NCBI RefSeq assembly: GCF_003945595.2
Contig: NW_024104445.1
Span: 902,421-966,420, forward strand
Length of the DNA: 64,000 nucleotides
Reading direction: 5' to 3'
Source of the DNA: Pipra filicauda
Taxonomy: Eukaryota > Chordata > Aves > Passeriformes > Pipridae
A program made the position numbers and the translations under genes. How positions within the stretch are numbered: the stretch's first letter is position 1; each line of letters starts with the position of its first letter. The notes beneath the pieces are model-generated. The model did not search any database and was not told the origin of the DNA. It worked only from the letters and a program-made list of their open reading frames with translations. This document shows positions 46,604 through 57,900 of the stretch, piece after piece.

Positions 46604-47849
46604 GTGAGGACAGGGGGGATCTCCAGGCACTGCCCGAGGGGCACCAACACCTACCCCTGGTTTCCTTGTGCCCAGGGAGGGGTTGGGCAGGGAGGAAATA
46701 CTGGTTTTCACCATCCTAGTGGGTTCCTTTGGCACCAACCCCCTCCAAACACTGAGCCCCAATTCCTACACTATTAGTGAAAGGAGAAGAAGACAGGTAT
46801 AATGGCTGTACAAAAAAACCCAGGAACTAAAACAAGGAGCTGGATTTGATCACACCCTCAGCCCCCTGCAGACAAAGTACCGGCCTTGCAGCAGATGGTG
46901 GGGTCTGTGGAGGAGCCTCTCTCACCTGAAGAAGACGAGCAACTCTAGGCAGTCCCCTCAGCAACCAGAGTTAACTGGTCCGTCGGTCTAAAACAGCAGC
47001 GGGACCAGAATATCTCCAGATTTTTAAAATCAAGTTAAAAAGCAGATCTCCCAGCTCACAGAATTTCTGTGGATGGAGGGCAAGGCACCTCCTCCAACCT
47101 CTTGCTGGTACAGTCCCACCAAAGCAGGTTGTCTGTGGCTGAGGTAGCTGAGATACCTACAGCAGGCCTGGTGTTTAACTTTTTCTCCTTTCACTAATGG
47201 TGTAGGGATGGGGGCTCAGTGTTTTGAGGGGTTTGGTCCCTGTTTAGTGCAAATAAATTATGTTATTACAAGCTGATGCTGTGACATGCTATGTACACAT
47301 CATACTTGGTTCCAGGCAATCTCCTGCCCAAATACTTGCTGTCTGAAGTAAAGAAATTCAGTTTTTCCCATCTTTATGGAAAGATCAAGTTTGTCAGCCC
47401 TTAACATGGTCCTTGATGCCATTTCAGTGTCCACTGTTTGAGCTTTATTGTAATTGAGTGGTCCCTGCACCACCTTGACACAGGACCTTTCTAAATACAG
47501 GACTATTAGAATTATTACTAATATGCCTCAGTGAGTGCATTTCTTCTCTAAATGGAAGAACTCAGTTGAAATCCTTCCTGGGTATGAATCATCATTAATA
47601 ATTCACTCTTTCTGTCTTTGGTGACTGGTGATTTTTTACAATAAACTAGAGCTCACTCAGTCCTTCCAGTTCTTATTTATTATTGGAAAGCACTTCTGTC
47701 CTTTCTCACCCTCTGAAAAATCTCATGTGACTTTATTTATGACGAGAGGGAAGGGAGAGGGACTGCTGGTTTTCTTCTTTGTGTGACTTTTCTCACTTTC
47801 ACGGGTTTGTGACTATCCCCAGTCTCTATTTAATTATTTTTTTCCCTAG
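46604..47849 (+). other. TMEM268: TMEM268 intron 3
   Basis: GTGAGG donor, CCCTAG acceptor behind a T-rich tract. Unique-looking, no repeat recognised. Confidence 0.85.
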
Positions 47850-47999
47850 ATTTTCTACATGTCTCTCTGGACAAACCTTTACTCCACGGTCCAGCTGTCT
47901 TCCTTTGGACGCTCCTGGGTGTCCAGTGTGCTGGTGACCCTGGCTGCTGTGGCAGTCACTGTACTGGTCATACTGGTCATTGATCGGCGCCAGAGGAAG
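47850..47999 (+). CDS. TMEM268: TMEM268 coding exon 4 (both membrane segments)
   Basis: Encodes residues 107-156: end of membrane segment 1 (IFYMSLWTNLYST), a short loop (QLSSFGRSW), membrane segment 2 (VLVTLAAVAVTVLVILVI) and the basic DRRQRK that should face the cytosol. Acceptor CCCTAG, donor AAG|GTGAGA. Confidence 0.96.
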
Positions 48000-49312
48000 G
48001 TGAGAGGAGGGAATTGTGTGTGGGAATGTGGGGCAAGAGGAGCAGGACTCCTGAGGGGAGTTTCTTCCCTCGATGCACACTAAGAATATGAATTATCCCG
48101 GGAGGAGGGAATATTTTTACAGCGTTCAGGGATCAGGTTGAGGCAAGGGGTGTTGTACAGCCGAGGGAGGGGTTGTGATGGCTGAAATGTTGGAGCTGCT
48201 CAGGTTGGCTCAAAGCTCCTGCTGTGGCTGGAGGTCACGGAATGGTTTGGGTGGGAAGGGACCTTAAAGATCCGTCTCCTTCCAGGGACACCTTCCACTA
48301 GCCCAGGTTGCTCCAAGATCCCTCCAGCCTGGCCTTGGACACTTGCAGGGATCCAGGGGCAGCCACAGCTTCTCTGGGCAACCTGTGCCAGGGCCTCCCC
48401 ACCCACAAAGCCAAGGATTTCCTTCCCAATATCCCACCTGACCCTGCCCTCCCTGTGTGATGCCATTCCCCCTTGTCCTGTCACTCCATACCTTTGTGGA
48501 ATTCCCTCTCCAGCTCTCTTGGAGCCCCTGCAGGTACTGAGAGGCTGCCACAAGGTCACCCTGGAGACAAAGCCCTTGCAAAGCACAGTTCCTGCTCCCA
48601 CAGCTGGTGGGAAGGCACAAGGGCTCACCAGCAGCTGTGGACAGTCCTGGCAGCCTCTGCTGCCTCTGGAATTAAGGGAATTGTTTATTCCTGCTCTGGG
48701 GTCGAGGTCCCACAGCAGCTGCCTTGTAACAGAACAAAGAGGCAGCTCCCAACACACAGAAGTTGCAATAAAATGATAAAGCCAAGGTAGACTGGGCAGC
48801 AGAAGGAAGCAGGGAGGTGATGGTGTGAGAGAAAGCACCCACAGCCTCCACTGCTTGGTGGAGGAGTCACAGGAGTGTGGAAGTTTCTATGGAGTTGCTT
48901 GAAGAATAATAGTGCAAAGGCTTCATTCAAAGTCCAGAGCGGGCTTTTTAAACGGATTTTGGAGCAAATGATTCCTCCAAGAGGAAAGCTGGCAAATGTA
49001 GGGGTGCACAGAGGTTCAGGAAAGGAGTCCTTCCCTCAGGGGCTGCTGGGGGATGGAAGGGAGAACATGACACTGGAAGTGAATTCAGCTTCAGAGATTT
49101 TGTCTATGACAGAAATAAACCTTAGTGGGATTTCTGCTGGTGGTGAAGAGGCCAATCCTGATGGCTGGTGACACCCTGCCCTGCCCACACTCTGCTCATG
49201 TCACTGTTTTCCTGGCAGAAACCCAGGATTTGGGATTATCCAGCTGCAGTTTGTAGCTTGACCCAACTTTTCTTTTGAAGAGATGTTATTTTTTTCTTTC
49301 ATTCTCTCACAG
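48000..49312 (+). other. TMEM268: TMEM268 intron 4
   Basis: GTGAGA donor, CTCACAG acceptor behind a pyrimidine tract. It contains a minus-strand CR1 copy (48235-48575). Confidence 0.85.
48235..48575 (-). mobile_element. CR1 LINE 3' end in TMEM268 intron 4
   Basis: Complement of the CR1 tail: GGTCACGGAATGGTTTGGGT, GGGAAGGGACCTTAAAGATC, AGCCACAGCTTCTCTGGGCA and CTCTTGGAGCCCCTGCAGGT. Antisense to TMEM268. Confidence 0.92.
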
Positions 49313-49423
49313 ATAAACGTGAACACAGATGTGAGGCTGGCAGCTGTCAATGAAATCTTTATCAAGCACAGTTTAATTCTGGGGATTACAGATGTCCTGG
49401 AGGGGCCACACAACATCCTACAA
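49313..49423 (+). CDS. TMEM268: TMEM268 coding exon 5
   Basis: Encodes residues 157-193 (INVNTDVRLAAVNEIFIKHS, LGITDVLEGPHNILQ), the start of the C-terminal domain. Acceptor CTCACAG. The donor CAA|GTATCC is weak: A at -1 and no match after GTA. Confidence 0.93.
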
Positions 49424-50963
49424 GTATCCTTTGTGTAGGGAATTGTTCATATCCCTCCTGGGATGATGTGGAGGTATTTAGTGATGTTATGATTCAGAAG
49501 GTGGGATTTCTAGGATGTTCTTTTTATTGCATGGCCTGAGGAATGGGGTATTTTTATTTCTCCTGTAAGTGGTGATTGAGTTATGCCCAAAGTCAGTTGG
49601 AAATAATGAGTGTAAAGGATTGAAATGAGATTCCTTAGGGCAGACAATTATTCCTGGAAGTGTGTTATACTTAAGGGACAGTGATGATTCTCACTGTAAG
49701 CAGAGTGACAGCAATGTGCTTATGGCAAAAAAACCAAAAAAACACCCCAAAAGAACCAGCACAGAGAAAACCAGAGTGTCCCCCCAAAAATCCAACATGG
49801 AGAAAACCAGACTCCCCATCCCTGGCTTCAGAGATACCTTTTCTGGACTAGCCAAAGATTTAGGGGAATCAAGAGAGTTTTAAGATCCCATTAAGGTGTA
49901 AAAGGAAGGTGAGGGAGAGATGTTTAAAGAGGTGAGAAATACAAATGTTGAGGGAAGCCAGGGTGGAGCACAGTGGCAGGGAAGGGAGCAGAGAATTCTG
50001 CAGGAGGGCTGGCAGGGCCAAAGTCCTGCAGGATGAGGACAATTACAAACCTGAATTACAATAATTGCAAACCTGAATTACACATTTGTTCACGCCAGGA
50101 TAGTTCTACACCTCAGTAAGTGAGGACTAATCCAAGGAGCCTTCACCTTTTTGTGTCCCAGAACTGCCTGAGAGCAGCAAATAATTTACAATTTCTCTGC
50201 CTGCTCAATGTCAGATCTATTTTAACCCTCTGGCTTTTCTGCTGTTCCTGGATCCCCTTGATGGTGGCAGGTTGAGGAGATGTCCAAGGGCAGACCTTTG
50301 GCTGCCTCAGAGCTGGCAGGACTTGCATCCCCATCACGTTGCTCTTGGAAGACTCTTCCCAGCAGTGTCTCTGTCCTGCAGACCAGCACCAAGTAGGGTA
50401 AATTTTGCAACAAATAAAGGGGAAATATTATCAATAGTTGGATGTAAACACAAACATAAATGGGATATAAATAATATAAATATAATGTGAATAATATAAA
50501 TATAAAATACATTTAGGATATAGAAATAGAAAGAGAAACAAAGCCAAGAAAGCAGGAAGGGGGTTAGGGTTTAGGGGAGCTAAGTCACTGTGCCCCACCA
50601 GTTTATTTGGATATAAGGCCACTGAGATGAGTGATGGGCAGTGACCCTGGGTTATCCCTGTTGTGCCCCCACCCCAGGCTGCAGGAGGGGAGGGAGGAGG
50701 ACTGCATTGGGATAATGTCCCTTTCTCTGCCACCCCTCTTCTTGTCCCAATAATTTGAAGTTTTGTCTTAGAGCAGACATGGCTTAAAACCAGCCCTGAA
50801 AGGCACTAGACCCTCGTGGCTTAAAACGAGCCCTGTGATGTGTTTTTTGGGTCCTGGCTGTATCCTGAGCATCCCACAGGCTCCGCTCCCTGTGAGATCC
50901 CCCCTCCCATCCCCACGGAGCTGGGAATATGGAACCATTCCCTCCTTAACCTGCCCCTTCCAG
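49424..50963 (+). other. TMEM268: TMEM268 intron 5
   Basis: Weak GTATCC donor and CTTCCAG acceptor. An AT-rich ATAAATAATATAA-type patch lies at about 50440-50530. No other exon is seen. Confidence 0.85.
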
Positions 50964-51044
50964 CTGTGGTTTGTGCACTTCAGCCCCGAGCGCTGCCTGC
51001 GGGCCCTGTCCTCCCACCTCACCCACCTGCAGAGCACTGCACAG
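50964..51044 (+). CDS. TMEM268: TMEM268 coding exon 6
   Basis: Encodes residues 194-220 (LWFVHFSPERCLRALSSH, LTHLQSTAQ), matching LWFVYFDLENC of human. Acceptor TTCCAG, donor CAG|GTAAGG. Confidence 0.95.
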
Positions 51045-52845
51045 GTAAGGGGGTGGGCACAGCCTGGCACAGCCTGGGCACACCTGCAGGTCCAGCCCTG
51101 GGCCCCAGCGTTGCTGGGATGGGGGTGGAGAAGTGTTTTGATCCGGTTATTGAAATTATTAGAAATGTCTCTGTCTGAATTAAGGTACAAACGAGACCAG
51201 CTGCCAAAGGCAGGAGTGTGGATTTTATTTAACAGCAAATGTTATAATTTAACAGTACCAATTGATTTAATATTATTTAACTAATGATTAAATTAATTTA
51301 ACCATCAATTATTGAATTAATTTTTAATATTAATTTAATTAATATTAATTAAATTAATTAATGAATGAATTAAAATAATTAATTAAATTAATTAATGAAT
51401 GAATTAATTTTTAATATTAATTTAATGTTAAACATTGCTTAAATGAATATTAAAATTAATAATTAATATTTACCATTAATTATATATTGATTATTAAATT
51501 TAATATTAATGTTAATATTTAACATCGATTAAATATTTAATTAATATTATTTAAGTAATATTATTTAATTAATGATTAAATAATAACCAATAATAATAAG
51601 CTACTAAGAATAATCAATTAAATAAATAAATAAAACAATTAATTATTATTAATTATTATAATAAATAATTTATTAAGAAAATAATTAAATTTTTAAATAA
51701 AATATTTTATTATAAAATATTAGTAAGGAAAGTAATAAAATTCATAAATAATAGCCAATTGGTATTAATTAAATAATAAATTAATAGTTATATTAATAGT
51801 TATATTAATTAATTAATATATTAATAATTAATAGTACCAATTGATAATTAAAACAGTAACAATAATTTAAAGAGTAAATGTGTAATTTACTGTTATTTAA
51901 CAGTAAATATGAGGCAGGGAAAGAGAGAATGAAACAGGAAAAGGAGGAGGGGGGAAGAAAGAGAGTGACAGAGAGATGAAAATAGAAAATTTATCCTCAT
52001 TCTGTGATGATTTTGACAATATTTAAGAGATTAACAACATTTCAGCCCAACACAGCAAGGACAACTGAGTGTTTGAGTGCCCTCCTGAGCTTCTCCTGCT
52101 GGGAACTGGGCACACTGGGGGGTGGATCAGCTGCACCTGCTGGTGCCCAGTTCAGCAGGAACTTGTTTTGATTTGTTTGTTTGCTATGTGGGTGTCTGGG
52201 TAATTAACTGCACAACTTTAATGAAGGAAAGTCATCAGGAACCAAAGAAAGGCCAATTTTGGAAGCACGTGTCCCAGCCTGGAAGAGCTGACACCTTGAG
52301 CTGTCCTCCTGGAATAAATGGGATGGCCTGAGGGAGAAGGAAATGCTGTACTGGGTTAATTGGATAAAAATGTTGTCCTCTTGGCCTCCAAGGGAATGTT
52401 TGTCTCTCTGTGGGTGTATAAATATCCCCTGAACTGCCCTTGGTGGCTGTGGGATGAGAGGTGAGGGGGAACAACCCTCCCAAAACCTCCAGGTTGCTCA
52501 TCCCCCTGCTGAACCAACAGCTGCAGCCTGGGGGGATGGACAGTGACCCCCCCAAATCCACACACAGGGGATTTTATAGACTTACATTTAAAAACTCAGA
52601 TATTAAAGAGTCAGATCTTTAAAAACTCAGATTTTAAAGACAAGATTCCCCCTGTCAGGCCGTGACCATCGTGCTGGGAACAGTCACTGCCACAAGAGCT
52701 CCTGGTTGTGGGATGGACACCCACCTCCAAGTGCTTGGGATGGTCAATCCCAGGAGTGAAAAACATGCAGGAAGAAATTCTTTAAGCCCTTTAAAGGCTG
52801 TTCTCAGCCACTGCCTTTGGAGAACCCGAAATCTTTCTCTTCCAG
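51045..52845 (+). other. TMEM268: TMEM268 intron 6
   Basis: GTAAGG donor, CTTCCAG acceptor. About 680 bases of it are an almost pure A/T tract (51230-51905). Confidence 0.85.
51230..51905. repeat. AT-only low-complexity tract (TTAAT-type)
   Basis: About 675 bases composed almost entirely of A and T, dominated by TTAATTAA, AATTAATT, ATATTAAT and TATTTAAT words. G and C are rare. It looks like a diverged, expanded pentamer/tetramer microsatellite. Confidence 0.93.
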
Positions 52846-53034
52846 GCAGGATTGAGGCACAGGCTGGACAAGCTCTGTGTGGTCATGGAGGCAGCAGTTC
52901 AGCCCGACCTGGGGACAGAGGATGAGGAGGCTCCACGTGAAGAGTCCCCTCTTTTATCCACTGGGGAGAACCTGAATAAAAAGCCTGTGACATGCAATGA
53001 GCTGCTCTGCCTCGTCCCTGAGGGCCCACCAGAG
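52846..53034 (+). CDS. TMEM268: TMEM268 coding exon 7
   Basis: Encodes residues 221-283: AGLRHRLDKLCVVMEAAVQ, a variable acidic stretch (GTEDEEAPREESPLLS) and TCNELLCLVPEGPPE. Acceptor CTTCCAG, donor GAG|GTAAGG, phase 0 at both ends. Confidence 0.95.
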
Positions 53035-53804
53035 GTAAGGAGAAATATCCCTCCCTGACAGCCTGAGGCACCAAATCAGCTCCCCAGGCAGCTCAGCTCC
53101 AAAACTCATCCCAGCACCCACCAGCCATGGGAGACTCCTCCTTTTTCACCACCAGAAGCACCTGGAATTCCACACACACCTTCTCCAGCCCTGCTGCTGC
53201 TGAGCAGTTCAGTCAGCCAATGCTTAATCCTTGAGGAATTCATGGCTTGGGCTTTTCCTTGCTGGTGGCCAAGGGGTCCCAGTTTGGAAGACAAACTCTA
53301 CCCAGGGACTGTGCAGGGACCTGGTGCCCCTGTCCAGGCTGGGGATGAGTTATGGATGTGCCCAGCCTCTGTTCCCTCCACAGAAAGTGCCTTCAAAGAC
53401 TTGTGCCACGCTGAGCAACAAATGTGTCCTCATTCCTGCTCAGCAAGGAGCTTCAAAAGGGATGATTTTGATTTATTTTCCAGTTTTCCTCTCGCTGTTA
53501 CTAAGTGAATTCTGTGCAGGTGCCATCCCTGCAGATTGAGGCTCTCTGGCTGTCTAGAGGCCAAAAAAAAAAAAAAAAAGCCAGAGGAGACAGTGACAGA
53601 GTGGGCAGGTCCCCAGGCCACCCATGGGTCATTTTCTGTCCCTCCCCTGTGGGGACAGTGCTGACCAGAAGGGGATCTGGGACAGTTATATGTGCCATTG
53701 GCTGCTCTCAGAGCAGGACAGTCCTTGAAGGAGGGAACAAATGGTGTTTAATACCACTCTCTCTGCCCAGATGCTCTGCCCTGACACCTCTTTGCTCGTT
53801 CCAG
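53035..53804 (+). other. TMEM268: TMEM268 intron 7
   Basis: GTAAGG donor, GTTCCAG acceptor. Holds an A17 run (about 53563-53579). No other exon is seen. Confidence 0.85.
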
Positions 53805-53984
53805 GCCATGGCCCAGCAGCTCCTGGTGATCTTCAGCGGGTTCTACGTCCGGCTCCTGGTCACGGGGCAGCTCCCTGGGGCCGTGGCAGGGGGGCACCTG
53901 GAGCACAGCACCGTGCCCTGTCTGTGCCAGTTCATCCAGACCACCGTGCTCGACTCACACCAGGGCTGGTTCAGGGGCAGGTGA
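53805..53984 (+). CDS. TMEM268: TMEM268 coding exon 8 and stop
   Basis: Encodes residues 284-342, then TGA at 53982-53984. Landmarks are AMAQQLLVIFSGFYVRLLV and CLCQFIQTTVLDS, matching human MARQLLAVFGGYYIRLLV. Acceptor GTTCCAG. Confidence 0.96.
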   Translation, partial: AMAQQLLVIFSGFYVRLLVTGQLPGAVAGGHLEHSTVPCLCQFIQTTVLDSHQGWFRGR

Positions 53985-54011
53985 CCCCCAGAGGGGGCTG
54001 GAAAACACCAA

Positions 54012-54017
54012 AATAAA
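54012..54017 (+). terminator. TMEM268: TMEM268 poly(A) signal, proximal
   Basis: AATAAA only 28 bases after the stop codon. If used, the 3' UTR would be about 45-60 nt. Confidence 0.6.
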
Positions 54018-54094
54018 AGCTGTCCCTCCACACCTGTGGGGCTGTGATCCCTCATCCTGGATTTACCCAGATGGACATGTGGAAGTAGGACTCC

Positions 54095-54100
54095 AATAAA
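54095..54100 (+). terminator. TMEM268: TMEM268 poly(A) signal, distal
   Basis: Second AATAAA, 83 bases further on. Either signal gives a very short 3' UTR. Confidence 0.55.
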
Positions 54101-54542
54101 ACATGCAAGACACTCACAGAAAAGCCTTGGAGACCTGCCTGCCCCTGGCTCAGGGGGAAGGAGCTGCCCCAGGGGTCAGAACAACCCAGGACAGGCTGGA
54201 GCTCCTGTGGGACATTTCTCACTGCTCTTACCTGGGGGGCTCAGAGAGTCACGGGGAACACCCACAGGTGCCAGTCCCGTGCCTTTGGAATGAAGCACGT
54301 GGGAGTTTCCAGCACAAGGAAGACAGGGAAATGCTGCCTGGAGGTGTTGGAAATGTGCTCCTTGCTCTGGGCTGTGTTTGTGTCTCACAGTTGTCAGGGA
54401 CAGTCTCTGCCCTGTGACATGTGGGCACTGTCCCAGCTGATGACTCAGCACACCTTCCACTCAGGAGCAAGCTGGGGACAGTGCTCAGTACCTGCTGCTT
54501 CTGCTGCCTCCCCTGGGAAGGAGGTGATGGGCACGGAGTCAT

Positions 54543-54632
54543 GGAATCAGGAATCACAGAGCTGGAAGGGACCCACAAAGATCATCAAGTCCAACTCCTG
54601 GCTCTGCACAGGCCCATCTTCCAGAGTCACAT
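54543..54632 (-). mobile_element. CR1 3' tail
   Basis: GGAATCACAGAGCTGGAAGG, GATCATCAAGTCCAACTCCT: the CR1 tail of the type at 16564. It lies directly beside the next CR1 copy. Confidence 0.88.
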
Positions 54633-54760
54633 CTCATAGAAACACAGAATGGTTTGGGTTGGAAGGGACCTTAAAGCTCAGCTCATTCCAACCCCCTGCC
54701 ACGGGCAGGGACACCTTCCAGCAGACCACCAGAGCCCTGGGTGATCCTTGGGATCAGACC
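54633..54760 (-). mobile_element. CR1 3' tail (second subfamily, adjacent)
   Basis: AACACAGAATGGTTTGGGTT, GGAAGGGACCTTAAAGCTCA, CACGGGCAGGGACACCTTCC. Same orientation as its neighbour. Confidence 0.9.
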
Positions 54761-57700
54761 TTGGAGAGGGCACTGGGTAGGGCATCCTGGGGCACTGCTC
54801 TTTTCAGGCTCCCTTTTCTGCTCCATTTGCAGGCTGATTTCCTTTGTTTTTCCTTTCCTCCTCTCTCCACGCTCTCCATTTACACACAACATGTGAGAGG
54901 AGCCAGTGGAGAGCAGAAGTGTGTCCATGGAATCCATGAGGGAATGGCAAAGGAAGCACTGTGGGTTGTGTGCTCAGGTGGTGCTGGTGTCCTCCTGTCC
55001 CTCAGCCAGGCCCTTCCATGACATTCAGGTGGCTCCTTGCACTGCTGTGACCACCTAACCCCCAGTTTGGTGGTGACACCTGTCCCAGGGAGTGGCAATG
55101 TCAGAATAAAGAGCCCAAGGTGTGCATTTTCCAGCCCTGCTGTGGCTGTTCTCCACCTTCCAGCCTGCCTTCCCTCCTTCCCCCCCATCCCCTGCAGAGC
55201 CCCACAACCCCCAGGGCAGGGTTTGTGCCTCTCCCACCTTCACAAAGCCCAACATGGCCCACACAAAGCCAGGAGGGTTTTGAAATCAAGGTCAGTAATT
55301 TGTGTACATCCCCTCCTGCCACCAAATTGTACCAGCAAAGGCCAAACCATCGCCGAGGGCAGCACGAGGCTGAGCCCTGGAGCTTTGGGAGCTCTCACTC
55401 AGCTCTTCCCAGGGGTGCAGGATGACTCTGCTCCCTCTCTTCTTATTTCTATCACAAGCAATGGCGAGGCAAGAGCCACCTCTGCCTACACGAGCAGCCA
55501 GAGGACCCTCAGCATCGAGTCCCAGCACCACAAGGACAGCAAACCCGTTCCAGGACAGAACCCACCACTCTCCCAGCCAGCTGCTTTTGATCCAACTTTA
55601 CTTCTGGCTCAGCTGTCACAGGAGGGGGTCGGGCAGAGTCTCCCCCTCGAGTGTGGGGTTTGTGATTCTGCTGTCATGGCTCTGTGACACTGCAGGGGTT
55701 GGGGGGCTCCTGCTGTGCTCCTGCAGCCTCTGCTCTGGGGGAGCTGGTTGTCTGTTCAGACTGGGCATGGGGGAAGGGGGCGTACAAAACATCCTGGGAT
55801 TTCCACAGCCCTGAGCTCCCAGACTCCTCACTCCAGCTCAGGGACTGATTTGACCTTCATGGAAACTGTCTGATTTTATACCGATATCATCAGGAGCACA
55901 GTTTGGTTTCACAGGATGAAATTCCAATTTGCTGCTGGGATGCAATGGCTCGAGCTCTTCTCCTGGTATTCCATGGCCCAGAAGTGCCAGGAGCACCTGA
56001 TACATATTGGAAATCTTCTTTTTTTGTCTGCCAGCTAGAAAATTCTGGTAACAGGAGACCATTTAAGATGTTTTCTATCGTTGTGCTTCTGTGTTGAGAG
56101 CAGATACAGGAGGGATTCGCTGATATTTTCCAATCCCTGCGCTGCAAGATTCCCAGCAAATGGATTCCCTGGAGAAATCAGTGGGAAGAAATCTTGTGGC
56201 CTTCATGGGAGGACCTTGAGGGCTTTTACTGTCAGGACCTGCACTGGATGGGTTTGATGTTCCTGGGAAGGGAGGCTGTTGCTTCAGGGGGTGCTGATAC
56301 CTCTGCCTTTACATCTGCAAATGCACAACAAAAGGAGAAAAGAGGGGGATTTGGGATTAGCCAAGGGGAAAGGGAAAGGATTTGAGGGGATAAGGCTGGG
56401 ATGTGAACAGGGAAGGTGCTCCAAAAACCATAGATAGCAGTAGGTGTGAGGAGTCAGGCCGGGTTTGTGACATGGAGAGCCCACCTTGCTGCAAGGAGGG
56501 CATAAAGAGCCACAGATTCCAAGCTGTGACCCCACCGGTGCCTCTGGATCATCCACATTTCCCAGCCAGCCCATTCCTCTGCTGAGCCAGGTGCTCCAGG
56601 CACCCTGTGCTGGGCCAGCTCTCCCTGGGGCACCACAGAGCTCCTGGCTGGGGAATGCTGTGGGATAGAGGGATGTGCAGCCCCCCCATTGCACTGGCAC
56701 AGCTCCTGCAGCCACAGATCTGAGGGGCTGCTGTGCCCAACCCGTACAGGGCCAGACCCTCTGCTCGTGCCAGCCTGGCATCCCCCCTGACTGCAATTAA
56801 ACACCCAGCAATTAACTGCAGTGAGGAGCTGAACCTCTTTGCTCACAGGAGGAGTTTGATTTCCCTCACTGATACACCCAAGTGCCTGCCCTGAGCTTCC
56901 CAGCTGGAGCCTCTGCTAAATCCTGACCCCCACTGCAGGGTGATCAACAAATACCCTGTTTTTTCTTCATATGCACTTAATTAAGGCATTAGTGAAGGGA
57001 GACACTCCCTTTCCCTTCCCCATTAAAGGTCTAGCTGCTATTTTAGGGAACAGATGATATTCTGGAGACTTTATAGGAATCCCTGGGCACACAGTTTGCT
57101 TTCCTTCCCCTCCCCACAGCACATGGGAGCAGCAGGAAGGGAATGGCTCAGCCCTACATCTTCCCTGGAGTCTCCAGTGACAGCTCCTGGCAGAGGCAGG
57201 AGATCCCAGGCATGAGATGACCACTGTGGCAGCTGCCTGGGAATGTGCCCCTGCCTGGGTGCAGCTCTGGGTATGTTTGCACAGGAGCAACCAGGAGTGA
57301 GTCAGCCAAACCAGTACAACTGGTATTTGCAGGGCAGATCTCTCCTGTGCTGAGATTCCTCTGTCTGCTGTTCAAAACTGAGTTTACTTTGACAGTGAGG
57401 TTTAACACCTGAGCAAGGTGATGTGGGAGCAGCTCTGGGTGAACCTTCTTTGCCTTGACTGGGATGGGTGAGGAGCCAGGATGGCCCTTGCTGTACCCTC
57501 TGTGCCAAATTGGGACCAGCTGCTCTGGGGGTTTTGCATGAGTGATCTACAGAGTGTGGTTTAAACGAGCCAGGAAGGGGCTGGGGAAGACTGGGAAGCA
57601 AGGCCAGGGATCTCTTGCTGCCTGTCGGGGTGTGGAGATATATTTTGGTATTTAGCAGGGTGCATGAAACGACAAAGACTGTCCCAGGGACACATAGCCC

Positions 57701-57900
57701 TGGAGGAGCAGGTGCCATCCTCTTGCCCCTCTGGTTCCCCTCCCTCCCCCCCGAGTGTGTTTGTCCCCCTTCCAAAGGCTGTTATTTGCTCATGCCCTCT
57801 GCCAAGGGGCCGGGATGGAACCAGGACGTTTAACAACAAAACCCAGCCAGGAAAGACAAAGCAGGGAAGGAAAGAAACTTTTGTAGCTTCCACCTGTTCC
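54761..57900. other. Downstream of TMEM268, no gene seen
   Basis: GC-moderate DNA. The longest frame (plus, 55037-55687, 216 codons) has no recognisable domain and no codon-like bias I can judge. Nothing is supported as an exon. Confidence 0.5.

Larger units (their letters stand above)
43851..53984 (+). other. TMEM268: TMEM268 gene, coding span (8 exons, 342 aa)
   Basis: TMEM268 (C9orf91 in human) is a two-pass membrane protein; published work links it to integrin beta-4 stability, otherwise its role is poorly known. Coding parts: 43851-43950, 45855-45964, 46496-46603, 47850-47999, 49313-49423, 50964-51044, 52846-53034, 53805-53984. These join in frame to 342 codons plus stop, identical in length to the human protein. 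Topology from the sequence: soluble N-terminus to about residue 98, a first hydrophobic segment at about 99-121 (AFQIAIAVIFYMSLW...), a short loop, a second at about 129-150 (VSSVLVTLAAVAVTVLVILV) followed by a basic stop-transfer DRRQRK, then a long C-terminal domain of about 190 residues. Conserved landmarks are LSMDNTC, VRRYMFYNSR, LRHRLDKLCVVME and YVRLLVTGQLP. No defect is seen. Confidence 0.95.

Noticed and set aside
55037..55687. 216-codon plus-strand frame, possible exon of an unknown gene
   Set aside because: No domain, no clear splice framework, and long chance frames are common in this GC-moderate DNA. Part of it (from an acceptor-like TCTTCCCAG near 55411) could be revisited if RNA data exist.
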